Shown: positions 17,686 to 25,753 of the stretch, piece after piece | Layout of the letters: the number at the start of each line of letters is the position of its first letter | Position numbering within the stretch: the first letter of the stretch is position 1 | Notes under the pieces: model-generated | The model's input: the letters and a program-made list of their open reading frames with translations, nothing else | Told to the model about the DNA's origin: nothing | Database searches by the model: none | Position numbers and translations under genes: made by a program | Assembly (NCBI RefSeq): GCF_004769555.1 | Contig: NZ_RQFY01000007.1 | Coordinates: 248,001 to 312,000 of the forward strand | DNA from: Leptospira koniambonensis | Lineage (GTDB): Bacteria; Spirochaetota; Leptospiria; Leptospirales; Leptospiraceae | Length of the DNA: 64,000 bases | Direction of reading: 5' to 3'

Positions 17686-19244
17686 ATAGTACCTCTTGTT
17701 GTAAGAAAATCCGGAGTCTCACCTTTACAGGCTCTTTCCCAGGACTCAAAATTAGGGAATGCAAAAATTTTCGCAGAATCACCTAATATTTTTCTAATAT
17801 ATTTATACGTGGCTCCGGTTCCGCAAGAATGAATGCGAGATCCTATTTCCGGATTTTTTTTGTAGGCTCTATTAAATTGAGAAGCACTCATCCAGAAAAA
17901 GTGGGAATACCCTGAAAGATCAGGTTGTTCTGAATCAAAATCCACTTTATAAGTTACAAACCTTCTCCATACACCTTCAATGATATCGCTTTCTTCATGA
18001 GTGAGTTTGATGAAGTCAGGATTGGACTCACAAAAACTAACGATTTCTTTTGCGTCTTCTTCGCCCAAACCATCCGTGGAACCGTTTACCCAAACATCTC
18101 TGGATGCTAATTTCTCCCAGGTTTTTGCACCTGCTACTATATAAATCGTATCAGGTCCTGGCAATTCCCAGTCCTTAGGCAAAGAATCTGCGCGAGAAAC
18201 GAACCAAAACTTTTCTTTTGGGACAGAGGCTTGTATAGGAGAACGTTTCATTCTAAAACCCTGTCTTGGTTTCGGAAACACAAGATCCAAGGAAGAAGGA
18301 ACCGGTAATTCTTCTCCATTCCAACGATCAAAAGCATCCAACTCAGAACCTGAATCCGTTTTGCCTCGAACGAACAGAAAATCCGCAGGACCCCCTAAGA
18401 TAACAGAAACTCCGATCTTTTGGTGGCAACCTCCGCCGAAATAAGAGAGAATTTTTCTCTCTTCCAGAACTGCTGCTTCTTCTTTTGGATTTGAAAGCGG
18501 AAGTAAAAGTTTTTTAGTCTTCTCGTCACCTTTTCGAATTTCTGCAGCGAGCGCACCTTGTGCAGGAGCATTCGGATTTTTAGATAAAGGCAGAACCATA
18601 AATAGTTCATTCGAGATCGCAGATCTAATTTCTTTTCTAACTTCAGAATACTCCTCGTTAGAAGAAAAAGAAAAGTTCTCTGCAAGAAGTCGATCTATCG
18701 CAGCTTTTGCTACTACAATCCCCGAAATTTCCGGATCAGACTTCCATTTACGGAGCCTAGTCTGCACATTCCCTCTTACAGGATGAAAACTGATCGGTAA
18801 ATTTTGGAGGCGAGAGGGGAGTGCATTCGGAAGAAATGCAGAAAGATTATATTCTCTTCTTGGGCTAGAAGAATGGATCTTAATTTCTTTAGGAGGATTC
18901 TCGTAAGAAGATTTTTTAAAAAGTAAAACATCTCTTTGGTCTGCGCGAGGAAGCACCATAATAATTTCTGTGCCTTCATGACCTTCTAAATCCAAATCTT
19001 TGAAGGAATGAACGACTACATCCACATTTCCTTGGACAAGTTCTTTGGTTAGGTCTTGGGTGAATACACCTCTAGTTCCCATTTTCCAAAGTGGGGTAGT
19101 TAGATCTTGGTCACCACTCGCTTCCTTGAAAAAAAGTTGGAGCTCCAACTCAGGATACAATTTATACAATTGATCTTGTACGAGGCAGGTCTGTAATTTT
19201 GCGAGGGAACTTTTTCGGGAACCGATTCTTAAAACGTCGGACAA
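17682..19244 (-). CDS. hemC: Fused hydroxymethylbilane synthase / uroporphyrinogen-III synthase (HemC-HemD)
   Basis: At 520 residues this is much longer than a lone HemC (about 310). Residues 1 to about 310 form porphobilinogen deaminase: RIGSRKSSLAKLQ, VVVHSFKDL, GNVQTRL, and the dipyrromethane-cofactor cysteine in FGGGCHQKIG. The remaining part, from about FWFVSRADSLP, has the two-lobed weakly conserved pattern of uroporphyrinogen-III synthase (HSCGTGATYKYIRK near the end). A bifunctional HemCD is known in Leptospira, and no separate hemD is present here. It overlaps hemA by 16 bases. Confidence 0.9.
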   Translation of the reverse strand: MSDVLRIGSRKSSLAKLQTCLVQDQLYKLYPELELQLFFKEASGDQDLTTPLWKMGTRGVFTQDLTKELVQGNVDVVVHSFKDLDLEGHEGTEIIMVLPRADQRDVLLFKKSSYENPPKEIKIHSSSPRREYNLSAFLPNALPSRLQNLPISFHPVRGNVQTRLRKWKSDPEISGIVVAKAAIDRLLAENFSFSSNEEYSEVRKEIRSAISNELFMVLPLSKNPNAPAQGALAAEIRKGDEKTKKLLLPLSNPKEEAAVLEERKILSYFGGGCHQKIGVSVILGGPADFLFVRGKTDSGSELDAFDRWNGEELPVPSSLDLVFPKPRQGFRMKRSPIQASVPKEKFWFVSRADSLPKDWELPGPDTIYIVAGAKTWEKLASRDVWVNGSTDGLGEEDAKEIVSFCESNPDFIKLTHEESDIIEGVWRRFVTYKVDFDSEQPDLSGYSHFFWMSASQFNRAYKKNPEIGSRIHSCGTGATYKYIRKILGDSAKIFAFPNFESWERACKGETPDFLTTRGTI

Positions 19245-20116
19245 GGTAGGTCATCCCAACCGAATACAAATTGATGAGCTTCCAGTTCTCTTTCTTCCAA
19301 AAGCTCGTCTAAAACGGATTTTAATTCTTCCTTTACTTTTCTAGTTCTTTCTTCTGTTTCTTTCAAGGAAGAAAGCATCTGGGTAAAGGAAATATATACG
19401 ATATCTGAGGGCCAAGATTCTTCCAAAGGTTCTTCTCTAAAATCTAAAACCAGATTTCCTGGAACCAATTTATCCATCCAAGCGGAGCAGTCCATAGGTG
19501 CAGCGATGACCCAAGCTTCTCCATTCGGAGACCAGTCTTCCATCATATGAGAAGAAGAACCGGAAACAGAAGATAAAAATTCCAAACGATTCGAATTACG
19601 TCCTACGATCTTAGTATTTCTATTAGAATGAGAAAGCCAAGGAAGGATTTTTTCCGCAAGCTGGCCTGTTCCAAAAAGTACGATCTCCTTAGGAGGAGTT
19701 GCAGCTTCAGATAAATATTTATCCGCCAAACCTCCGTAAGATTGTTCTCCTAAATTTTGCAAATACCCTGAGCGAAGAGTTCTGCAATCTTCAATCAAAT
19801 TGTCCCTAAGTTTTGCCAAATAATCTCCGAAAGCAAGATCAGGTAATTCTTGGAATCTTTGTCTGAACTGCGCGAGAACTTCGGTCTCTCCAAATAATTT
19901 AGATTTTAAACCGGAGATAATTTCTAGAAGAAGTCTATATGCTTCATAACCGGATTTACTTTCCCAATGAGCAGGAAGATTTTCCGGATGAGGATGGATC
20001 CTGGAATCTGAAACAAGAACAGTGCGCATACAAGTCTTCCAAGAAAACGCATCAGGCAGAGCTAGTAAATCCCTGTCGGAAGATTCAGAGTGAAAAACTT
20101 GTAATGTGGACCACAT
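19229..20116 (-). CDS. hemA: Glutamyl-tRNA reductase HemA, short form
   Basis: It reduces glutamyl-tRNA to glutamate-1-semialdehyde, the first committed step. The active-site cysteine is Cys29 in KTCMRT (family STCNRTE). KLFGETEVLAQFRQRF corresponds to the GE-QILGQV helix, and the NADPH fold follows at about residue 145 (LFGTGQLAEK). At 295 residues it lacks most of the C-terminal dimerisation domain of the usual 410-450 residue enzyme. The first gene of the operon, it is preceded by a hem-box promoter whose -10 is so close that the mRNA may be nearly leaderless. Confidence 0.9.
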   Translation of the reverse strand: MWSTLQVFHSESSDRDLLALPDAFSWKTCMRTVLVSDSRIHPHPENLPAHWESKSGYEAYRLLLEIISGLKSKLFGETEVLAQFRQRFQELPDLAFGDYLAKLRDNLIEDCRTLRSGYLQNLGEQSYGGLADKYLSEAATPPKEIVLFGTGQLAEKILPWLSHSNRNTKIVGRNSNRLEFLSSVSGSSSHMMEDWSPNGEAWVIAAPMDCSAWMDKLVPGNLVLDFREEPLEESWPSDIVYISFTQMLSSLKETEERTRKVKEELKSVLDELLEERELEAHQFVFGWDDLPCPTF

Positions 20117-20125
20117 CTATCTTCG

Positions 20126-20166
20126 ATCATACCTAATTCAGGGCCTTATTTGTCAAAATACTGTCA
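20126..20166 (-). promoter_or_regulatory. hem-box (HemR site) and promoter of the hem operon
   Basis: On the minus strand, TGACA-GTATTT-TGACA occupies 20166 to 20151. This is an exact match to the published HemR motif TGACA-N6-TGACA. The proximal repeat forms a -35 TTGACA (20156-20151), and TATGAT at 20131-20126 is a -10 with 19-base spacing. The predicted start of transcription is about three bases before the hemA ATG. Direct repeats overlapping -35 are the arrangement of PhoB-class activators. Confidence 0.8.
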
Positions 20167-20224
20167 GAGAGATCCGAAAAATATTCCTCTTGCATGCGTT
20201 GAGAACGAATTTCAAAATGACCTT

Positions 20225-20440
20225 ATGGTTTGGGACATAGGCTTCCAAGATAAAATTGTTTATCTCGTAGTGGGCTCTACAGCCGTTTATTTGAGCTTTC
20301 CGGTCGTTTCGTCCATTAGAAGTTTATTTAGTAAAACTCAAAAAGCGGAGACAAGTTTCGGCTGTTACGAAGTCGCCTGCTCCTCCTGCGATGTAAAGAT
20401 TGATAAAAATCAAAAAGTCTTATCTAAACGAAAGCACTGA
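20225..20440 (+). CDS. Small putative membrane protein
   Basis: The frame starting at the ATG at 20225 encodes 71 residues with one membrane segment (IVYLVVGSTAVYLSFPVV) and a short tail with three cysteines, CYEVACSSC. The frame is open further upstream to 20150, but that part would overlap the hem-box. It is divergent from hemA and overlaps the tail of the next gene by 21 bases. No family is recognised and no strong Shine-Dalgarno is seen, so it may not be real. Confidence 0.4.
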   Translation: MVWDIGFQDKIVYLVVGSTAVYLSFPVVSSIRSLFSKTQKAETSFGCYEVACSSCDVKIDKNQKVLSKRKH

Positions 20441-21448
20441 TAATTCCAAAAGAGTCATCGCGATCCCATCTTCATTATTCGAATATTTAGTAATATAAGA
20501 AGCGCCTTCTTTCAAAACAGGTACTGCATTTTTCATCGCAAATCCATATCCGGAAGAAAAAAGCATTTCCCTATCATTCAATTCGTCTCCGAAAGAAATC
20601 ACTCCGGCCTTGTCCAGACCTGAAATTTTTAAATATGACTGGATTGCAGTCCACTTGGAGACTCCTTTCTCCAAAACTTCCAAACAGTAAGAAACTCCTG
20701 GAATTTTAGTAATTACAGTTCTGTATTCAGAAGACTCAGGCAAGGACAGAAGTTCCTTTTCTAATTCGATCAATTCTTCCTTTATTAAGGAAAGATAACA
20801 TACTACAAGCGCACGATCAGAAGAATGATCCAGAAGATCGCCAACCAACTTGGTCCTCGCAATATCTCCGCCTGAATAATTATGATATTTTTCATCCGTG
20901 ATCGGAGACTCGATTAAAATATCGATTCCTTCTTCAAAGCGGTCCACATGTAAAAGGGGAGAGTGGCCCTTCTTCTTTCCCAAAGATAAAACCGCAAATG
21001 TCGCTTTTTCAGAAATATACGTTTCCGAAATTCTTTCTCCATTGGGAGAGTTTCGGAGCACCTGCCCATTATTGGCCACCACAGTTACATTTCCTCGGAA
21101 CTCCTGAGCATATGGAAGAGCAGAAGAGAACCTTCTTCCCGTAGCGATAATCAACCCAATTCCTTGGTCCAACGCGGATTGCAAAACATAATGATTCAAA
21201 CTAGAAATAGAAGCCCTCGAATCCAGAAGTGTTCCATCCAGATCCATAGCAATCGTATGAAAGGGGAGAAGCCCGTCCAATTTTGGAAATTTATAGTCCG
21301 TCCCAATACTTAGGTTATCGATAAGTATCTGGTCTCGGGCTTCAAGAGCCTGGACCCTTTGGTCCGGGCTCTTATGTGAATTCGAAATGATATCCAAGTG
21401 CGCCTGCGATTCTTTTCCAATAGACCTAAGGGCAGGTGTTCCTTCCAC
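20420..21448 (-). CDS. HAD-superfamily hydrolase, Cof type
   Basis: The phosphatase core has motif I AMDLDGTLLDS, motif II IIATGRR and motif IV ISFGDELNDREML, with the mid-protein Cof-type cap. Members dephosphorylate small phosphorylated metabolites such as sugar phosphates or flavin precursors; the substrate here is open. The start is uncertain. The frame begins at a GTG that directly abuts an AGGAGG, too close for that ribosome site, so a downstream non-ATG start is possible. About 65 residues precede motif I. Confidence 0.8.
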   Translation of the reverse strand: MEGTPALRSIGKESQAHLDIISNSHKSPDQRVQALEARDQILIDNLSIGTDYKFPKLDGLLPFHTIAMDLDGTLLDSRASISSLNHYVLQSALDQGIGLIIATGRRFSSALPYAQEFRGNVTVVANNGQVLRNSPNGERISETYISEKATFAVLSLGKKKGHSPLLHVDRFEEGIDILIESPITDEKYHNYSGGDIARTKLVGDLLDHSSDRALVVCYLSLIKEELIELEKELLSLPESSEYRTVITKIPGVSYCLEVLEKGVSKWTAIQSYLKISGLDKAGVISFGDELNDREMLFSSGYGFAMKNAVPVLKEGASYITKYSNNEDGIAMTLLELSVLSFR

Positions 21449-21494
21449 CTCCTTTTTTCGTTTCCAAAAGAATCAGAACTGATTGCCTGGAAGA

Positions 21495-22322
21495 ATGGAA
21501 CTCAGTCTGGCATATTCTCCCTGTCCAAACGACACATTCATCTTCTATCATCTCATCTCCGCAAAAACCAAGGCGCCATTTTCGATAAAAGAAGAATTAT
21601 ACGATGTAGAACAACTGAACCAATTCGCGAACCAAGGAAAATTCCAGGCCACGAAAATTTCATTCGCAGCTCTATTCCATGTCGCAGACAAATATTCTCT
21701 TTTGGACAGCGGATCCGCACTTGGTAGGAACTGCGGCCCAATCATCGTAAAAAAAGCAGGCTCCTCTGTAGGAACTCCTATTGGAAAAAAAATTTTAGTC
21801 CCAGGACTTTGGACCACTGCCAACTTACTTACACATCTATACTTAAAAGGGGATTTCACACCAGTTCCCACACGCTATGACCTCATCTTGGACAAAGTAA
21901 AAAATGGAGAAGCTGACTTCGGGATTGTAATCCACGAAGAAAGATTCACTTACGAAAAAAGAGGACTCGCCAAAGTAGAAGATTTAGGAGAATGGTGGGA
22001 AGGCACAACAGGCGCACATATTCCACTCGGATGTATCGCAATCCGTAGAGATATTCCTTCTCAAACAAAACATGACCTGGATTCGGCGATTAAGGAAAGT
22101 CTAGCTCTCGCTTATCAAAACAGAGAAAGTATGTACGATTATATTTTAAAACATTCTCAAACGACGACAAGAGAAGTGGCGGATGCACATATAGATCTGT
22201 ACGTGAATGAATTTTCTAAAAGTTTAGGAAAAGAAGGAGAAAGGGCAATCCGCTTATTACAGCAAAAAGCCCTCGAGACAGGATTACTTCCACGAGAAAA
22301 AGAGAAGGACTTATTCCTTTAA
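21495..22322 (+). CDS. mqnD: 1,4-dihydroxy-6-naphthoate synthase MqnD
   Basis: This enzyme of the futalosine route to menaquinone cleaves cyclic dehypoxanthine futalosine. The family N-terminus SPCPNDTFIFYHL is present, with the periplasmic-binding-like fold (KISFAALFHV, DFGIVIHEERFTY, LGCIAIRRDIP). I choose the ATG at 21495; a TTG at 21483 is in frame but less likely. Its stop overlaps the stop of the convergent metF by four bases. Other mqn genes are not in the window. Confidence 0.88.
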   Translation: MELSLAYSPCPNDTFIFYHLISAKTKAPFSIKEELYDVEQLNQFANQGKFQATKISFAALFHVADKYSLLDSGSALGRNCGPIIVKKAGSSVGTPIGKKILVPGLWTTANLLTHLYLKGDFTPVPTRYDLILDKVKNGEADFGIVIHEERFTYEKRGLAKVEDLGEWWEGTTGAHIPLGCIAIRRDIPSQTKHDLDSAIKESLALAYQNRESMYDYILKHSQTTTREVADAHIDLYVNEFSKSLGKEGERAIRLLQQKALETGLLPREKEKDLFL

Positions 22323-23191
22323 TTTTTCAGTTCTCTAACTATATCCAAACTCGCAGGAGATTGGTTTAGAGTATAAAGATGAATTCCTGGAGCTCCCATC
22401 TTGACCAGTTCACGGCACTGATTCACTGAGAAGTTAACACTTCTTTTATAAAATTCTTCCGGCTGATCTTTTACTTCTTCCAGATCAGAAACTAGTTTTT
22501 CAGGAAATTCGCAGGCAGCCATTGCCTTAAATCTTTCTATTTGAGTAAAAGAAGTAATAGGCATAATCCCAGGAATCACAGGCACATTGATCCCTTTTTG
22601 ACGGATCAGATTTAGGAAAGATTCAAAATTTGAATTTTTAAAAAATAATTGAGAAACTAGATAAGACGCACCCGAATCCACTTTGCGTTTTAGATTATCC
22701 ACATCGGATTCTAAACTTGCAGCTTCCGGATGTTTTTCAGGATAACAAGCGGCTCCCATACAAAAATCGAAACCTTCCTGTTTTATAAAAGAGATAAGTT
22801 CACTTGCGTAGCCAAATCCACCTTCTACTTTTTTGAAAGCTTCTTCTCCCTTAGGAGGATCTCCCCGGAGAGCCATTAAGTTTTCGATCCCAGATTCTCG
22901 GATTTGTTTTAATATAACTCTGATCTCGTCTTTATTTCCGCCCACGCAGGTAAAATGTGCCGCCGCAGGAAGTGAAAATTTTTTAGCCAATTCGGAAGTA
23001 ATACGGATTGTTTTATCCCGAGTAGAACCACCTGCTCCATAAGTCACAGTGATATAACCCGGGGCCACCTTGGATAATTCTTCCACAGCTTCGAATAATT
23101 TCGTCTCTCCTTCCGGAGTTTTCGGAGGGAAAAACTCGAAAGAGTACACCGGCGTTTTTGCCGTTTTATAAATTTCTAATATCTTTTTCAT
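22319..23191 (-). CDS. metF: 5,10-methylenetetrahydrofolate reductase MetF
   Basis: This FAD enzyme makes 5-methyltetrahydrofolate for methionine synthesis. The start at 23191 gives MKKILEIYKTAKTPVYSFEFFPPKT, the conserved opening with the catalytic glutamate in FEFFPPKT. VTYGAGGSTRD, MALRGDPPKG and IPGIMPI follow. The ribosome site AGG lies partly in the foot of a perfect 8-base hairpin (23200-23220), which might affect translation. It follows the repeat-protein gene in the same direction. Confidence 0.93.
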   Translation of the reverse strand: MKKILEIYKTAKTPVYSFEFFPPKTPEGETKLFEAVEELSKVAPGYITVTYGAGGSTRDKTIRITSELAKKFSLPAAAHFTCVGGNKDEIRVILKQIRESGIENLMALRGDPPKGEEAFKKVEGGFGYASELISFIKQEGFDFCMGAACYPEKHPEAASLESDVDNLKRKVDSGASYLVSQLFFKNSNFESFLNLIRQKGINVPVIPGIMPITSFTQIERFKAMAACEFPEKLVSDLEEVKDQPEEFYKRSVNFSVNQCRELVKMGAPGIHLYTLNQSPASLDIVRELKN

Positions 23192-23199
23192 TCTAACCT

Positions 23200-23225
23200 T
23201 TCCCCACAAATCGTGGGGAATTTTT
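23200..23225. promoter_or_regulatory. Hairpin between the repeat-protein gene and metF
   Basis: TTCCCCAC, loop AAATC, GTGGGGAA forms a perfect 8-base stem. The T-run follows it only on the plus strand, whereas both neighbours are on the minus strand, so it is not a terminator for them. Its minus-strand 3' arm leads straight into the metF ribosome site. Confidence 0.4.
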
Positions 23226-25732
23226 CAACTGCAGCAGAGTAGGACTTGGATTGGCCCTCTGCCGTTTCTTTGTAAGCCCAGAGATTTTGCCACAAGCGCA
23301 CCTGGTTTTAAATTTTCAGGCGCAACTCTGACCGCATGGCCTCCGGTAAGACCAGAACATAATAGATCACCAGGCTGTACAGGATAAGATTGAGCTTCTA
23401 CATTCGCAAGAACCACTCCCGCAATCGCAACAAGCCATTGTCCTTCTGCCTGGGGCTTATCTCCCAAAACTAATGCTGCAGATTTTACTGCGACACCTAC
23501 AATATTGGTAGCGTTTGGTTGTCTGGATTTATGAAGTTTACCATCTTCTCCCATTGCAAGAAGATCACCTTCCGCAATCACATCAGAAGATTGAACAGGG
23601 AAAAACCTAGCGATACAATCTGTACCTTTTCCTGATTGGAGATATACTGTTCCAAGAAAATCAGAATCTCCTTCCGCCAAGATCGCTTTTCCTGAACCAG
23701 TTTCGTTCAGACTCGGGATCCCTTTTCCACTCGCATATAATGCGTGACCGGATCTGGAATGGAACCATCCACCAAATCCTCTTTTGGCCAGACCTAAAAT
23801 ACCTGCAGATTCTTTTTCTCCAGAAGCGCTATCGCCACGAACTCCGAATTTTTCTCCAAAGCCCAAGATCCCGGAGAATCTACCGGAGCCTACAATACCT
23901 GCTCCTTTTTCGCTCTCGTTTCTTGCATATGCAAGTCCTGCATTTTCAGGAGGAGGGGAGATATTTGCATAAGGCGCTTCTATAGAACCTTTTAATCTCA
24001 AATATCCAGTATGAGAACTGAAATCATGCTCTTTTGGAGCGTAATCATGAGTGTGGGGAAGAGGTTGTCTTGCGTCCGACAATCTAGGATCATCAGAAGA
24101 AACAACATGACCAGGGATAGATTTCCCCTTAGGCGCCACAGTTACTATACCTGGATATTCGGTGCTCGCGTTACGTAATCTTTCGTCATCACCTTGGACA
24201 ACAGCACCTTCTTTTGCTTCACCGGAACGAGCAAGCTTCACAATCCCATAAGACTGAGGAGTAGAAATTTTTAATCTCTTATCATTTCCCTGAACTGCTG
24301 CATCCGCAGATTCTTCTCCATTGGAAGCGAATCTTAAAATACCTGTACTTTCTGTAGTAGCATGTCTTAATCTTGGATCATCAGAAGTGACCACTTTTCC
24401 AGGACTTGCATCACCAGGAGGAGCCAATTGAACCAAACCAAATTTTTGATTCGTTGCATGTTTTAAACGATCATCATTCCCCTGAACAACAGTGCCTTCT
24501 TTGGTTTCACCATTCTCTGCAAGTTCCACAATACCAAAACTTTGGGTAGAAGAAGGCTTTAAACGATCATCATTCCCTTGCACAACTCTATCTGCCCGAT
24601 TTTCGCCGTTCCCAGCTAAACGAACCAGACCATAAGAAGCCTCGGTAGAATGTTTTAATCTTCTGTCGTTACCTTGGACAACAACACCTTCTTTTTCTTC
24701 ACCATCGGAAGCAAGTTCTACGATACCTTTATACTCAGTAGAACCATCCCTCAACCTTCTATCATTTGCCTGAACTGCGGCACCTTCAGAAGTTTCTCCG
24801 TCAATTGCAAGTCGGACTAAACCAGATCTAAGAACAGTGGCATAGGGAAGTGGCTCTGCAGTAGGCTTATGAGTCAGCTCGCTTAAGTATGGAGCCGCGT
24901 ATAATTCCACTTCTACGATGCTTGTGGAATATTTTTCTTTGTTTTGGATTTTACGAGGGCGAGAAACGAATTTCAAAAAGCGAATATTCGTAGGTAAAAA
25001 TCTCCATTGGTACCAAGTTCCCAATTCAGATAAGAATTGGTTCTCTTCCAAAAGTTGATTCCAGGTCAGATCGTCTTCGCTATAATATACAGTAAAAGTT
25101 TCCGGAAAAGGTAAGTGACCGTCTTTCGGCGAAAGAACTCTCAACTCATTCACTCTGCTAATAGAGCCAAGATCCATGAGGAAAAATTCTTCCTTAGGCT
25201 GATTGGATTCTACGGAAGACCAGCCGTAATCAGGTCTTTCATCAATTAGATTTTCTTTTACCCAAAATCTATCTTTCTCAGAACTCACTTCTAATTTAGT
25301 GACCCCTGAGATCCCAACTTCTAAGGCACCTATAGAAACTTTAAATTTGGCTCCTTCTTTTTCAGAAACCTTACTGACCAATTTTAGAAAGTTAGCGCGG
25401 ACCAAGGAGAAATTCCATTGTCCCACTTTTTTATTCAATCTCCTGAAACCTGTTTCTTGCAGGATCGGCTCCCAAACTTTTCCATCCAAAGAAATTTCGA
25501 ATTTAAAAGAGTCAGGGAAGAATGTGCCGGATTGTTCCGACTGATGTAATTTGATCTGATTAAAACTAGAGCCTGGATTTAAAACCAAGGTTAAGACCCC
25601 AACACCAGGATGGTCCAATTGCTCAGAATAAGAACGAAGTCCTCCTTCTTTAAATTCGAACGTACCTTTGGTCTTAATTTCGTTTACTTTAACTTGTCGA
25701 GGATGGCTGATCCGGATGGATTCTTCATTCAT
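23225..25732 (-). CDS. Discoidin-like and tail-fibre-like repeat protein
   Basis: The 835-residue protein has no signal peptide. Residues about 45-140 and 180-280 look like two F5/8-type (discoidin) beta-sandwich domains (FEISLDGKVWEPIL; FTVYYSEDDLTWNQLL). Residues about 304-559 are eight 32-residue repeats of the form G-I/L-V-x-L-A-x-x-GE, then V-V-Q-G-N-D-x-R-L, very like repeats of phage tail fibres. A histidine-rich HTHDYAPKEHDFSSH follows. The glycine-rich C-terminal part (GILGFGEKFGVRGD, GILGLAKRGFGGWF) ends in CCS. No other phage gene is nearby. Function unknown; a ligand-binding fibre is plausible. Confidence 0.75.
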   Translation of the reverse strand: MNEESIRISHPRQVKVNEIKTKGTFEFKEGGLRSYSEQLDHPGVGVLTLVLNPGSSFNQIKLHQSEQSGTFFPDSFKFEISLDGKVWEPILQETGFRRLNKKVGQWNFSLVRANFLKLVSKVSEKEGAKFKVSIGALEVGISGVTKLEVSSEKDRFWVKENLIDERPDYGWSSVESNQPKEEFFLMDLGSISRVNELRVLSPKDGHLPFPETFTVYYSEDDLTWNQLLEENQFLSELGTWYQWRFLPTNIRFLKFVSRPRKIQNKEKYSTSIVEVELYAAPYLSELTHKPTAEPLPYATVLRSGLVRLAIDGETSEGAAVQANDRRLRDGSTEYKGIVELASDGEEKEGVVVQGNDRRLKHSTEASYGLVRLAGNGENRADRVVQGNDDRLKPSSTQSFGIVELAENGETKEGTVVQGNDDRLKHATNQKFGLVQLAPPGDASPGKVVTSDDPRLRHATTESTGILRFASNGEESADAAVQGNDKRLKISTPQSYGIVKLARSGEAKEGAVVQGDDERLRNASTEYPGIVTVAPKGKSIPGHVVSSDDPRLSDARQPLPHTHDYAPKEHDFSSHTGYLRLKGSIEAPYANISPPPENAGLAYARNESEKGAGIVGSGRFSGILGFGEKFGVRGDSASGEKESAGILGLAKRGFGGWFHSRSGHALYASGKGIPSLNETGSGKAILAEGDSDFLGTVYLQSGKGTDCIARFFPVQSSDVIAEGDLLAMGEDGKLHKSRQPNATNIVGVAVKSAALVLGDKPQAEGQWLVAIAGVVLANVEAQSYPVQPGDLLCSGLTGGHAVRVAPENLKPGALVAKSLGLQRNGRGPIQVLLCCS
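24056..24823 (-). repeat. Eight in-frame 96-base repeats coding for 32-residue fibre units
   Basis: Each unit encodes a variant of VVQGNDRRL preceded by LA-x-x-GE. Units 5 and 8 share a different ending (SDDPRL). The DNA copies are diverged, so this is an old protein-level repeat rather than a recent tandem duplication. Confidence 0.75.
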
Positions 25733-25753
25733 AAGAGCTTTAACGTGGTCCTT

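Noticed and set aside
20150..20224. Longer form of the small gene divergent from hemA
   Set aside because: It would place the start codon inside the hem-box; the ATG at 20225 is more plausible.
23200..23225. Terminator for the repeat-protein gene
   Set aside because: The T-run is on the strand opposite to transcription; kept only as a hairpin that may affect metF.
24056..24823. CRISPR-like or recent tandem DNA repeat
   Set aside because: The periodicity is in-frame 96 bases coding for diverged 32-residue units; there are no spacers and the DNA copies are not identical.
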